A stretch of 49,934 nt of DNA, taken from the NCBI GenBank assembly GCA_003565625.1, contig PXBD01000027.1, forward strand, positions 1 to 49,934. Direction: 5' to 3'. Each line of letters starts with the position of its first letter. The first letter of the stretch is position 1. Of the stretch, positions 27,120-35,762 are shown piece by piece. The position numbers and the translations under genes were made by a program. Under the pieces are notes generated by a model. It ran no database searches, was not told where the DNA came from, and was given only the letters and a program-made list of their open reading frames with translations. This DNA is from Gammaproteobacteria bacterium (lineage in GTDB: Bacteria; Pseudomonadota; Gammaproteobacteria; Xanthomonadales; Wenzhouxiangellaceae).

Positions 27120-27357
27120 CCAGATTGACCTTGATGCTTTCCTCGTTCATGCGGGAGCGGGCGATTTCAAGCAGCTCTTTGTCTTCGATCAGGTCCATCA
27201 TGGCTTCATAGGCTTTCGCCGGGACGCAGTAGAACGCCGGTTCATTTCTGTTCAGCACCGCAATCGGCATGCCTTCTCCGCTGGCGACCACCTTCATCGG
27301 GTTGGCCTTGAGTTCTGAGATGCTGGCGGCGAGCTCGGTGAGGATTTGGTGGGTCAT
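27109..27357 (-). CDS. relB: Phd/YefM-type (StbD/RelB-like) antitoxin
   Basis: An 82-aa antitoxin beginning MTHQILTELAASISELKANP, followed by MKVVASGEGMPIAVLNRNEP and AFYCVPAKAYEAMMDLIEDK, the pattern of Phd/YefM DNA-binding domains, with a C-terminal acidic tail that would wrap the toxin. The frame is open back to 27558, but ATG 27357 follows AGGGGC and starts the conserved domain. A near-consensus promoter lies just upstream. It should repress its own operon as a complex with the toxin. Confidence 0.9.
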   Translation of the reverse strand: MTHQILTELAASISELKANPMKVVASGEGMPIAVLNRNEPAFYCVPAKAYEAMMDLIEDKELLEIARSRMNEESIKVNLDDL

Positions 27358-27388
27358 TGGGACGCCCCTGGCAGAGAATAGAGACCGA

Positions 27389-27417
27389 ATAATAGCACGA
27401 TTAACTGGTTCTTTCAA
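27389..27417 (-). promoter_or_regulatory. Near-consensus sigma-70 promoter of the relBE-type operon
   Basis: On the minus strand TTGAAA (27412-27417) is separated by exactly 17 bp from TATTAT (27389-27394). Both hexamers match the consensus in five of six positions. The -10 box lies about 30 bp before the antitoxin ATG (27355-27357), leaving room for an AGGGGC ribosome-binding site. This local AT-rich patch stands out in the GC-rich window. Confidence 0.75.
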
Positions 27418-27490
27418 TCCGAAGGCCTGACGTCCTTTGCGCTTGAGCTGGAATAAAACCGCCCATTCCTCCACAAACAGGAAACTCTGG

Positions 27491-27854
27491 ATGATTTTGT
27501 TGATCAGTGCCGGCCTGATGCTGGCGGGTTGCCAGCGCGAAGAACCCGAAGACAGCATGGAAGAAGCCCGGCCATCTCGCCAGAACGTCGATCAACAGCG
27601 CTTCTACCGGGGCTTCGTGCGGAAGCCGATCAGCACTGGCGCGGTTCAGCGCCGCTTCGCCGGCCAGACAAGGCCGCGTCCTGCCACTGGTGCTATTGGG
27701 GATGGGGAGGAAACGCCGTGCGCGGCCGACCGAGATTGCGGTGGTGCTGGTCGGCGGCCTGTCGCGCGGGCGTTCACCAGGCCCCGCGCCCGCCGAACCA
27801 ACGACAATGCGCTGCGTTGGTTCCAAAAACGGGTCTTCCTGTATAAAGGGCGAT
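27491..27854 (+). pseudogene. Lipoprotein-leader stub, otherwise unrecognised
   Basis: An ATG at 27491, six bases after AGGAAA, starts MILLISAGLMLAGCQREEPE, a textbook lipoprotein signal with an LAGC lipobox. After about 30 residues the frame turns into arginine- and proline-rich sequence with no recognisable fold, and it stays open into the patatin gene (to 28009). A real gene would not be expected to overlap patatin this far. It may be a truncated or frameshifted lipoprotein gene fused to decayed sequence. The remaining stretch up to 27854 holds nothing else that I recognise in either strand. Confidence 0.35.
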
Positions 27855-28775
27855 ATGAAGAATCCATTCTGCCGCAGCGGTGTACTCATCGCGGGCTTGC
27901 TGCTAATGACCAGTACCGTAGTCGCCGACAAAAAAGCCGAGTGGCCTGCCATCGGCCTGGCCCTGGGTTCCGGCGGCGCCGGCGGCCTGGCCCACATTGC
28001 CATGCTTGAAGTATTCGAGGAATTGTCGATTCAGCCGAGCGTGATCAGCGGCAGCAGTATCGGGGCGATCGTCGGCGCACTCTACGCTGGCGGGTTGGAC
28101 AGCGAAGAAATCCGCGAATTGTTTGTCGATTTCGGCGACTCGGCGCTGAATCCATTTGGCGGGCTCGGCGGCGATGGCGGCGGGGTGAACTGGACCGATT
28201 TGCTGGATTTCGACTTCGACAATGGCAGCGTGATCAGCACCGATGGCTTCCTTGATCTGGTCGGCGAGCGCATCGAGGCGCGGCAGTTTGCCGACCTCGC
28301 CATTCCGCTCAAGATCGTGGCCACCGATTACTGGACCGGGGAGTTCGTGGTCATTGATGACGGCGACCTGTTTCAGGCCCTGAAGGCCAGCATGGCCGTG
28401 CCCGGGCTGTTCGCCCCGGTGCGCGATGGCGATTTTTTGCTGATCGACGGCGGCGTGTCCAGTCCGCTGCCCTGGGACCTGGTGTCCGACCACGATCTGG
28501 TTGTTGCCATCGACGTCACCGGTACCCGCAAACCCTCCCCGGACGGATCGCCAGATCTGAGCGAGCTGTTGTTCAAGACCTTCGAGATCATGCAGCAGTC
28601 CATGATCGGCCAGAAACTCGCTGCCAATCCGCCCGACATCTACATCAAGCCCGAACTGGAGGGCGTTCGCCTGCTCCATTTCGACCGCGTCGATGAAGTC
28701 ATGGAGCAGGCCGCAGAAGCGGCTGGGGAGTTACGCGAGCGGCTGCTGGAAGCGCAAACCATTTGGGCCGACTGA
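27855..28775 (+). CDS. Patatin-like phospholipase, exported
   Basis: A 306-aa serine lipid acyl hydrolase. A signal peptide (GVLIAGLLLMTSTVVA) precedes the patatin core: the oxyanion-loop LALGSGGAGGLAHIAMLEV, the nucleophile elbow GSSIG with S68, and the dyad aspartate in LLIDGGVSSPLPWD. Members act on membrane phospholipids in the cell envelope or outside. The longer open frame from 27690 is rejected because ATG 27855 directly begins the signal peptide and follows AAAGGG. It is the first intact gene right of the decayed pocket. Confidence 0.9.
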   Translation: MKNPFCRSGVLIAGLLLMTSTVVADKKAEWPAIGLALGSGGAGGLAHIAMLEVFEELSIQPSVISGSSIGAIVGALYAGGLDSEEIRELFVDFGDSALNPFGGLGGDGGGVNWTDLLDFDFDNGSVISTDGFLDLVGERIEARQFADLAIPLKIVATDYWTGEFVVIDDGDLFQALKASMAVPGLFAPVRDGDFLLIDGGVSSPLPWDLVSDHDLVVAIDVTGTRKPSPDGSPDLSELLFKTFEIMQQSMIGQKLAANPPDIYIKPELEGVRLLHFDRVDEVMEQAAEAAGELRERLLEAQTIWAD

Positions 28776-28893
28776 ACATTGAAGACGGGAAACTGCCCGC
28801 AGGTCAGCGCGACGACGCTCGTTGATCAGCACAGCGGTTCAGGCAACGCCCGGCAGAAGGCCGGCAGGTCGTCCGGCACTCGACTTGACTACC

Positions 28894-30261
28894 TCAGCGC
28901 ACTGTATGCCATTCGGTCTGGCGCCCGGCCAAGTAGATCACCCGCTCACCGTCGAAGTAGGCAGACTGCTCGAGCTTGATGTTGATCTGCTGGCCGTCCC
29001 ATTCCGGCAGCGGCAGCTTGATGCTGCCCTCGATGGCATAAGCCGTGTTCGGATACAGCGGCCAGTCGCCAGGGCCGGGAATCTCACCCGGCTGGTCCCA
29101 CATGCCGATGGTTGGTCCGGGGCCATGGCCGAAGTTGCCGATCGGATGGGTGTAGATGTTGAACGACCACGGCTCGCCGGCCATCCGGTTCTGGGCGCGG
29201 GTAAGGATCTCGTTGCCGGTGCGCCCGGTGACGAACTCGGCAGTCAGTAAATCCTGCCAGCGGTTGCCCTGGGCCAGTGCTTCTTTGAGCCCCTGCGGCA
29301 CATCGGCCTCGCCGGGCTTGAGCACGTAGGCCATTTCCTGGGTGTCGGTACACAGCTTGAAGTAGCAAATGCCGACATCGGTATGAATCACGTCCCCGGG
29401 CTGGATCACCCCGCTGATGCCGCAAAACGGCGTGTCCTCATCGCACTCGATACCGGGCCGCTGCAGGTTGACGTAGGGCATGAACCAGATCGGCAGGCCC
29501 AAGGCCTCGAAGCGCTGGCGCAGGAACCAGGCGACGTCATCGGTGGTCGTGACCCCGGGCGTGATGGCGCGACTGGAAAAGCCTTCGGCGATCACGCCGC
29601 GGGCAATGGCGACCACATGCGGGTAGACCGCCAGTTCCTGGGCGCTGCGCGTTTCCAGCCAGCGCACCACCAGGTTTTCGGCCGGGACCAGACGCTCCTC
29701 GAAACCTTCCGGCAGGGCCGCCAGCAGCTTCTGGTGCAGGCCGTGGGTCAGGCCGTCTGCTTCCGGCCAGGTCGACGAGACGTTGATGCCGATGGTGGCC
29801 GGATCGCGCTCGGCGATCAGTTGGCCCAATGCGGCCCACTGCTCGTCCAGCGAACCGCCCGACCAGGCGGCCTCGTACGGTCCGCCCAGCGGATAGCGGT
29901 TGACGGTCAGCCGATCGACGCTGCCATCAGTGTCACGGGCAAACACCAGCATGGTGGTGCGGCGGGCGGCAAAGCTGGGCTGCGGCACCAGGGTGAAGTA
30001 GACCGGATCCTCGGCGTATTCCCGGTTGAGGACCAACCACAGGTCGAGACCGGCCTCGGCCATCAGGGCGGGCAGCAGGGTTTCCAGCCGGTCGGTGAGC
30101 AGGCGGTTTTCCGGCTCGATGCGGGCGCGCGAATCGACCACGCCGTGGGCCGCCGGGGACACCACGATACCCTGCTCGGCCTGGGCCCACCCTGCTGCGG
30201 ACGCGCTGGCGCCGAGCAGGCCGACGGCCGCAAGGGCCAGGAACTGGATATGCTGGAACAC
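28894..30261 (-). CDS. Secreted M24 family metallopeptidase (Xaa-Pro-type)
   Basis: A 455-aa exported pita-bread peptidase. After a signal peptide (cleavage near SASAAG) there is an N-terminal creatinase-like domain, then the M24 core with its five metal ligands visible in order: VIHTDVGICY, TDTQEMAYV, FGHGPGPTIG, YAIEGSIKL and INIKLEQSAYF. It probably cleaves N-terminal residues before proline, working with the other exported peptidases in this window. Start at GTG 30261 is supported by GAGGGAGA six bases upstream; the longer frame to 30375 lacks a signal peptide at its start. The 118-bp gap to patatin shows no feature. Confidence 0.88.
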   Translation of the reverse strand: MFQHIQFLALAAVGLLGASASAAGWAQAEQGIVVSPAAHGVVDSRARIEPENRLLTDRLETLLPALMAEAGLDLWLVLNREYAEDPVYFTLVPQPSFAARRTTMLVFARDTDGSVDRLTVNRYPLGGPYEAAWSGGSLDEQWAALGQLIAERDPATIGINVSSTWPEADGLTHGLHQKLLAALPEGFEERLVPAENLVVRWLETRSAQELAVYPHVVAIARGVIAEGFSSRAITPGVTTTDDVAWFLRQRFEALGLPIWFMPYVNLQRPGIECDEDTPFCGISGVIQPGDVIHTDVGICYFKLCTDTQEMAYVLKPGEADVPQGLKEALAQGNRWQDLLTAEFVTGRTGNEILTRAQNRMAGEPWSFNIYTHPIGNFGHGPGPTIGMWDQPGEIPGPGDWPLYPNTAYAIEGSIKLPLPEWDGQQINIKLEQSAYFDGERVIYLAGRQTEWHTVR

Positions 30262-30373
30262 GCAAATTCTCCCTCGAAGTACACGATTTGGGTTGATTGT
30301 CACCGCAGATGAAAGCGGGTGAACGCCGATGATTGTAACGACGATACGGTCGCGATGGATGAGTCGCTGCCGC

Positions 30374-30420
30374 AAAGGAGATAGCCTATGGCGTCATCGT
30401 TTTTTTGGAGAACCATAAGA
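30374..30420 (+). promoter_or_regulatory. Strong RBS and out-of-frame ATG with T7 tract ahead of the DUF2306 gene
   Basis: AAAGGAG (30374-30380) lies seven bases before ATG 30388, the best ribosome-binding site here, but this ATG opens a frame unrelated to DUF2306. After MASSFF comes a run of seven Ts (30400-30406). One extra T would place this ATG in frame with the DUF2306 coding sequence. The annotated start at 30420 has its own, weaker GGAGA (30407-30411). Confidence 0.45.
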
Positions 30421-31100
30421 TGCAGCGGCATCCTTCTCGATCTGCATGGCTGGGACGACTGGGCATCGCCATGCTCGCGTTACCGATGCTGGGATTTGCG
30501 GCCTACTCGCTGCGCTTTGGACTCAGGGGGCTCGGCCTTGATCTTTCCGATGAGACCTACATCTTCACGCCCGATGGGCCGGTCCCCAACCTGGCCGTCT
30601 TCTCGCACATGGTTCTGGGTGCTGCCGCGATGGTGCTGGCGCCGCTGCAGTTGTCTGCGCGGCTTCGGGCTCGTTTCCCGGGGCTGCACCGGGGAACGGG
30701 TCGTACCGTGGTGCTGTTCGCTATGGCAGTGGCCATTGGCGGCCTGGTCTACATCGCGGTGCGCGGCACCATTGCCGGCCCGCTGATGGATCTGGGTTTC
30801 GCGCTCTACGGCATCCTGATGCTCATCGCCGCCATACAGGCACTGCGCTTTGCCAGGCGCGGGCAGTACCGTCGCCACCAGGCTTGGGCGCTGCGCTTGT
30901 TTGTCCTCGTGATGGGGTCGCTCCTCTTCCGGCTGCACTATGCGATCTGGTATCTGCTGACCGATGGCCTCTGGAGCAATGATGAGTTGACTGGGCCATT
31001 TGATCAGATCCAGTATTTCGCCTTTTATCTACCCTATCTGGTCATGCTGGAGGTCTGGATCAGGCGCCGGGCAAAAACCTCCGTAGCGGCTTCAGCCTGA
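30420..31100 (+). CDS. DUF2306 family membrane protein
   Basis: A 226-aa protein with about six membrane helices. Family features include a first helix (WLGRLGIAMLALPMLGFAAY), HMVLGAAAMVLAPLQLSARL, HRGTGRTVVLFAMAVAIGGL, and ARRGQYRRHQAWALRLFVLV, with histidines placed like haem- or metal-ligating residues of related membrane proteins. The function of DUF2306 is not established. ATG 30420 with GGAGA is used; a TTG at 30405 is in frame. A stronger ribosome-binding site and ATG upstream are out of frame by one base across a T7 tract, so the native N-terminus may be longer. Confidence 0.82.
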   Translation: MQRHPSRSAWLGRLGIAMLALPMLGFAAYSLRFGLRGLGLDLSDETYIFTPDGPVPNLAVFSHMVLGAAAMVLAPLQLSARLRARFPGLHRGTGRTVVLFAMAVAIGGLVYIAVRGTIAGPLMDLGFALYGILMLIAAIQALRFARRGQYRRHQAWALRLFVLVMGSLLFRLHYAIWYLLTDGLWSNDELTGPFDQIQYFAFYLPYLVMLEVWIRRRAKTSVAASA

Positions 31101-31176
31101 CCTGATCGCCGCCGAGGCATGACCGGCAGCTACCTTATACTGCCGTTTCTGTCCCTGGACAAGATGGTCAGATTGC

Positions 31177-32625
31177 ATGCAAGCCTTGAAGCGGTTCCGC
31201 CGGCGCTGGCTTCTCGCCATACTGCTGCTGCTGTGGCTGGGGACGGTCGGCTGGCATCTGTGGAAACCGCTGCCGGACGGCCTGGACTTCACCGGCCCGC
31301 CGCGGGCAGCCACGAGCGTCGAGTTTCTCGCCGACCTGACCTGGGTCGATGCCGAGGGCAAACGGCAGACGGATCAGCGGATATTCGAGCGCAAGCTGGA
31401 ATTGATCGGCCAGGCCGAACGACTGGTTGTTCTCGACCTGTTCCTGTTCAACGAATTCGCCGGGGACCCGGACGGCGACGGGTTGCGTCCGCTGGCCTCG
31501 GAACTGACCGAGGCCCTGATCCAGCGCCGAGGCCAGCGGCCGGAACTGCAGATCATCTTTATCACCGACCCCATCAACACGCTTTACGGTGGCGTGGAGT
31601 CGCCACACCTGAACGCGCTGCGGAGCGCAGGAATCGAAGTAATGGTCACCGATCTCGACCTGTTGCGGGACTCTAACCCGCTGTGGTCGGCCACCTGGCG
31701 TTTGTGCTGTCGATGGTTCGGCAATTCCAGCGCCAACGGCTGGCTGCCCAATCCGGTCGGCGGCTCTTCAGTGGGGCTGCGCACCTGGCTCAAGATCGCC
31801 AACTTCAAGGCCAACCATCGCAAGACCCTGGTGGTCGATGACGGCCCGAACTGGACCACCCTCGTGACTTCCGCCAACCCGCACGACGCTTCCAGCGCTC
31901 ACGGCAACACTGCTCTGGTCGTGACCGGCCGGGTCGCCCTCGACGTCCTAGAAACCGAAGGTGTGATCGCGGCGTTTTCCAACGGCAACGTGGACTGGCC
32001 CCGGCCGCAGCCGGAAATGGGCACGGCACCGGGCAGCGGTGTTCAGGCGCAGGTGCTGACCGAAGCGGCGATTCGCGACGCCGTGCTGGCCGCCCTGGAT
32101 CGGGCCGGGCCCGGCAGCCGCATCGAACTGGCGATGTTCTACCTGTCCCACCGCGACATCATCCGGGCGCTGGCCCGCGCGCAACGCCGCGGCACCGAGG
32201 TTCGGGTACTGCTCGACCCGAACGAACACGCCTTCGGCCGGCGCAAGAACGGCGGGCCCAACCGGCCGGTCGCGGCCGAGCTGATGCGCAACGGCGTGGC
32301 CGTGCGCTGGTGCCATACCAGCGGCGAGCAATGCCACAGCAAGCAGCTGTTGATCCACTACCGCGATGGTTCGGCCCGCCTGATCTCGGGCTCGGCCAAC
32401 TTCACCCGGCGCAACCTGGACAACCTCAACCCCGAAACCGCGCTGGTTTTGGAGGCCCAAGCAAATCATCCCGCAATGGCCGAAGCGGCCGACTGGTTCG
32501 AGATGCGCTGGGCCAACACCGACCAGCGCTCGTTCAGCCTGCCCTACGAGGAGTACGCCGATGAGCGGCGCTGGCGCTACTGGCAATACCGCTTGATGGA
32601 AGCGTCCGGTCTGTCGACGTTCTGA
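31177..32625 (+). CDS. Phospholipase D-like domain protein, membrane-anchored
   Basis: A 482-aa protein with an N-terminal membrane anchor (WLLAILLLLWLGTVGWHLW) and two PLD domains. The first HKD-type motif is ANHRKTLVVDDG (H214) followed by TLVTSANPHD; the second is EQCHSKQLLIHYRDG (H387) followed by LISGSANFTRRNLDNLN. Both therefore retain His and Lys, consistent with an active enzyme or a cardiolipin synthase-like transferase. Unlike Cls it has only one membrane segment. Likely acts on phospholipids at the periplasmic face. It stands alone between unrelated genes. Confidence 0.88.
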   Translation: MQALKRFRRRWLLAILLLLWLGTVGWHLWKPLPDGLDFTGPPRAATSVEFLADLTWVDAEGKRQTDQRIFERKLELIGQAERLVVLDLFLFNEFAGDPDGDGLRPLASELTEALIQRRGQRPELQIIFITDPINTLYGGVESPHLNALRSAGIEVMVTDLDLLRDSNPLWSATWRLCCRWFGNSSANGWLPNPVGGSSVGLRTWLKIANFKANHRKTLVVDDGPNWTTLVTSANPHDASSAHGNTALVVTGRVALDVLETEGVIAAFSNGNVDWPRPQPEMGTAPGSGVQAQVLTEAAIRDAVLAALDRAGPGSRIELAMFYLSHRDIIRALARAQRRGTEVRVLLDPNEHAFGRRKNGGPNRPVAAELMRNGVAVRWCHTSGEQCHSKQLLIHYRDGSARLISGSANFTRRNLDNLNPETALVLEAQANHPAMAEAADWFEMRWANTDQRSFSLPYEEYADERRWRYWQYRLMEASGLSTF

Positions 32626-32749
32626 ACGGGCCGTACCGGGATGTGGGCTTATCCCCATGCTTGCCCATGAAAGCTGGTTTCCAGGATGGACAACCAGGCG
32701 CGGGTCATGCATAAATTGCAAATACCCTTCGGTGGCTCGCGTCCAGTGC

Positions 32750-33304
32750 CTATCCCGAGGTGAGAAGCTTACGCCAGCCCTCCATCCCCAAGCGGCGCAG
32801 CGTTTCGATGTTGCGCTCGTAGATCAGGTCGGGATTGGCCAGCTTGGCCGTGACCGTCTCGATGCTGGCTTCGCGCAGCAGATGCAGCATGGGGTAGGGG
32901 GATCGGTTGGTGCAGTTGGCGGGGTCGTCGGCTTCGCTGTCGGCAAACTGGTAGCGGGGGTGGAAGCTGGCAATCTGCAGGATGCCGTCCAGTTCCAGGT
33001 CTTGCAGCAGCCGGTCGGCCAGGTCGAGAAAGTCGTTGTAGGCGAGAAAATCGCGCAGCACCCGGGGGTGAATCAGCAGGGTAGTCTCGCATTCGGCCGG
33101 GTCGGCATCGTTGAGAAACAGCAACTCCTCGGCCAGGTCTTGAGCCAGTGATTGTTGATTCAACGCCGTGCTCAGCCGGAATCGCACTCGCCCCTCGCGC
33201 CACGGCAAGCCGGCAAACGGGCACAGGTTCAGTCCGATGACGACTTGTTCCAGCCAATGGCGCGTGGCCTCGATGGGGGCCAGGGGGTTTGCAGGCTCTG
33301 ACAT
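32750..33304 (-). CDS. DUF1415 family protein
   Basis: A 184-aa soluble protein of unknown function. Characteristic elements are WLEQVVIGLNLCPFAGLPWR near the N-terminus, TTLLIHPRVLRDFLAYNDFL in the centre, GILQIASFHPRYQFADSEAD and then NRSPYPMLHLLREASIETVT. The conserved Cys, His and Asp residues suggest a metal or catalytic site, but no activity has been established that I know of. It is divergent from ogt by about 120 bp. The 124 bp between the PLD gene and its 3' end shows no terminator that I can defend. Confidence 0.88.
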   Translation of the reverse strand: MSEPANPLAPIEATRHWLEQVVIGLNLCPFAGLPWREGRVRFRLSTALNQQSLAQDLAEELLFLNDADPAECETTLLIHPRVLRDFLAYNDFLDLADRLLQDLELDGILQIASFHPRYQFADSEADDPANCTNRSPYPMLHLLREASIETVTAKLANPDLIYERNIETLRRLGMEGWRKLLTSG

Positions 33305-33422
33305 GGCTGCATTCTAGCGACAACAGGCGCGGTGGCATACCCGCCGGTTCGCATTGATGCCCCTGCACGTTGTCCGCTTGCGGTATCGTCAGACCTGAAC
33401 TCGTTTCCATTGCAGCCACGGC

Positions 33423-34007
33423 ATGCCCCCGACTCTGACCAACTTCAGCGGCCTCCCTGGCCCTGCTGACCGCATCCAGGGTCAGATCCATTGCCTGAAG
33501 TTCCATACCCTGCTCGGGCCCATGCTGATGGGCGAAGGGCCGAGCGGCCTGGTCGGGGCATGGTTTGCTGATCAGCGCCATGTTCCGGCCGCGGCGGCGG
33601 ACTGGCCACTGCGGAGAACGCCCTTGCTTGCAGAAGCGCAGGCGCAGATCGAGGCCTACCTGGCCGGCGAGCTTGCGAGCTTCGATGTGCCGCTGGCTCC
33701 TTACGGCACGCCGTTTCAGCAGGCGGTATGGGAGAGCTTGCGTATCATCCCGTATGGCCAGCGCCGGACCTACGGCGACATGGCCAGGGCCATGGACAAG
33801 CCGTCTTCGGCTCGGGCGGTGGGTGCGGCGGTGGGCCGCAATCCCTGGTCCCTGATCGTGCCCTGCCACCGTGTACTCGGCAGCGACGGCCGCCTGACCG
33901 GCTATGCCGGGGGGCTGCAACGCAAGCAGTGGTTGCTGGCGATGGAAGCGCGAGATGGCGGAAGTCAGGTCTCCGGCAAAAACAGTCTGATGACCAGCGG
34001 ATCATGA
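33423..34007 (+). CDS. ogt: Methylated-DNA-[protein]-cysteine S-methyltransferase
   Basis: A 194-aa DNA repair protein that removes alkyl groups from O6-alkylguanine in a single suicidal transfer to its own cysteine. The active site IVPCHRVLGSDG has C148, preceded by VWESLRIIPYGQRRTYGDMA (the helix-turn-helix with the arginine finger) and followed by YAGGLQRKQWLLA. No Ada-type N-terminal domain is present. Its 3' end overlaps the converging nuclease gene by 43 bp, which encodes the variable C-terminal tail. Confidence 0.93.
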   Translation: MPPTLTNFSGLPGPADRIQGQIHCLKFHTLLGPMLMGEGPSGLVGAWFADQRHVPAAAADWPLRRTPLLAEAQAQIEAYLAGELASFDVPLAPYGTPFQQAVWESLRIIPYGQRRTYGDMARAMDKPSSARAVGAAVGRNPWSLIVPCHRVLGSDGRLTGYAGGLQRKQWLLAMEARDGGSQVSGKNSLMTSGS

Positions 34008-35698
34008 TCCGAGGCCTGGCGCGGGTCCAGGCTGTTGACGGGCAGTATTTCCAACTCCGCTGCTGACTGGAGTGCCCGGCTGACCAGGATGTGGTCGATG
34101 GCCTGGGCGTTGCCCTGGAAGATGTAGGTGAATCGTTCTTCGGGCGGCAGATCGGTGACCGGGTTGTGGAGCGGCACGGCTTCGTTGCGGGTCAGCAGAT
34201 TCAGTGGTTGGGAGAACCAGTGGTCGTTCAGATCCCCCAGCACAACCAGTCCATCTCGCCGGGTTTTATCCAGCCCGGAGGCGTAGCGCAGGATGGCCCG
34301 GGCCTGGGCCTTGCGCTGGTCGGCTCGGCTTTCCTCCGGTGGCTGGTTTTGTCCAAACAGGGGTTCACTGCCGCCCTTGGCGGCGAAGTGGTTGTTAATC
34401 AACACCAGCGGGCGGCTGTTGAAGGTGAACTCGGCCACAACGGGTTTGCGGCTGTTGCTGAAGGCGCGGCCGCTGATGCGCTCGGTGCGCTCGGCGCGTA
34501 GCTGCACGCGCTCAGGGTTATAGAGATAGGCGTTGCGGATATTGCCGCCCGGCTGGCCGCCGTCGGCATTGCGCTCTGGCGGTAAGTCGATCCACTCGTA
34601 GGCCGGTCCGCCCGCTTCGACGATGGCCCCGACCAGGGCGGTGAGGGTGCGTCCGGCCGATACCAGCTCGCTGTCTTCGGCACCGTCACCGTCTTGTACT
34701 TCCTGCAGGGCAATGATGTCGGGCGCGTTCATGACCACGGCGATATGACGGGCCAGCTCGGCCACGCGGCCGCTGCCGATCGCATCATCCACGTCGCGCG
34801 GTGAGCGCACGCGACTGATGTCCTCAATCACCGGATTGAGGTTTTCGACGTTGTAGCTGGCAATCAGCAGGTGATCGGCGTCGCCGTGCAGTCGCCCTTG
34901 CACGGGCTCGCGCTCGCCGGGGACAAGCTGCAGGGCATGTTCAGCAATGATGCGGAAATTGCCGAAACGGTAGTCGACGATGCCGGTCACGGCAGCAAAG
35001 TGGTCGCCGACCGAGGCCGGTTCGGGAAAGGTGGGGACCAGCAGCGGGTTGGTCTGGATCAGAATGCGCGCGGCGTTGAAATCGTCGGGCTGAACGGCCA
35101 CGGTGCCGTGCCGGCCCAGGTTGCGATGGCTCTCGTCGGCGATGACCCAGGTATCGAGAAAGCGACTTGTCGGTCCGACCACGCGGTTGGTGGTCAGGCG
35201 CACCCGCATGCCCAGGAGCCGGGCCCAGAAATCGATGGCGTTGTGTTCGGGTCGCAGCGGTTCTTCGAAATCCTCCGGGGCCAGGCGGGCGGGGACGCGC
35301 AGGCCGCCGGGCCCGATCAATACCGGCTCGGGTAGCGACTGGCCGGATGCCAGGATCTCGATGTCGGGTTCGACCAGCAGTGTGGTGGCCAGATCGGCGG
35401 GGCGGTTTTCCGGCCGCCGGCTCTCGATTCGCCCGCGTGCCCGGATCCGCTCGCCGCGCGCCACGGTCGGGACGGTATCGGTAAAGACAGCCAGACCGGC
35501 GCGATCTTCCGCGCTGCTCGTTGCCTGGATCCAGAAGCCGTTGGCCAGAACCAGGGTCACGATGCCTTCGGTGACGATTTCCTGATTCAGGACGGATGCT
35601 TGACGATCGCTGCCGTGAATGTTCTGAATCGTCAGCGTTTCGGCTGCAAGACTCGCGGTCAGGAGGAAACCAACCAGAAAGAAGAAGATAGCTCTCAT
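33965..35698 (-). CDS. Secreted EEP-family nuclease (ExeM/NucH-like)
   Basis: A 577-aa exported protein. Signal peptide MRAIFFFLVGFLLTASLAAE, then an OB-fold-like region (about 25-290: TLTIQNIHG, EGIVTLVLANGFWIQATSS), and a C-terminal EEP nuclease domain with IASYNVENLNP, DIIALQEVQDGDG, VINNHFAAKG-like segment LVLINNHFAAKG, VVLGDLNDHW and final SDHDPLVIRLF. This matches extracellular nucleases used to digest environmental or biofilm DNA. The frame is open back to 35908, but ATG 35698 begins the signal peptide. It is divergent from the DUF6746 gene with only 64 bp between. Confidence 0.9.
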   Translation of the reverse strand: MRAIFFFLVGFLLTASLAAETLTIQNIHGSDRQASVLNQEIVTEGIVTLVLANGFWIQATSSAEDRAGLAVFTDTVPTVARGERIRARGRIESRRPENRPADLATTLLVEPDIEILASGQSLPEPVLIGPGGLRVPARLAPEDFEEPLRPEHNAIDFWARLLGMRVRLTTNRVVGPTSRFLDTWVIADESHRNLGRHGTVAVQPDDFNAARILIQTNPLLVPTFPEPASVGDHFAAVTGIVDYRFGNFRIIAEHALQLVPGEREPVQGRLHGDADHLLIASYNVENLNPVIEDISRVRSPRDVDDAIGSGRVAELARHIAVVMNAPDIIALQEVQDGDGAEDSELVSAGRTLTALVGAIVEAGGPAYEWIDLPPERNADGGQPGGNIRNAYLYNPERVQLRAERTERISGRAFSNSRKPVVAEFTFNSRPLVLINNHFAAKGGSEPLFGQNQPPEESRADQRKAQARAILRYASGLDKTRRDGLVVLGDLNDHWFSQPLNLLTRNEAVPLHNPVTDLPPEERFTYIFQGNAQAIDHILVSRALQSAAELEILPVNSLDPRQASDHDPLVIRLFLPET

Positions 35699-35762
35699 AC
35701 GTGGATATGGTACAACTGATAGGCTGAGCTTTCGGATTGATTGGTAAATACGGAGATTGGCA

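Noticed and set aside
27401..28003. 200-codon minus-strand frame between relB and patatin
   Set aside because: Overlaps both neighbours, Pro/Arg-rich, no family match; looked briefly like a decayed gene but nothing supports it.
30388..30786. 132-codon frame starting at the strong RBS before DUF2306
   Set aside because: After the first six codons it is Trp/Arg/Cys-rich shadow sequence; kept only as a start-signal oddity.
32769..33920. 383-codon minus-strand frame over DUF1415 and ogt
   Set aside because: Both overlapping genes have clear family signatures; this frame has none.
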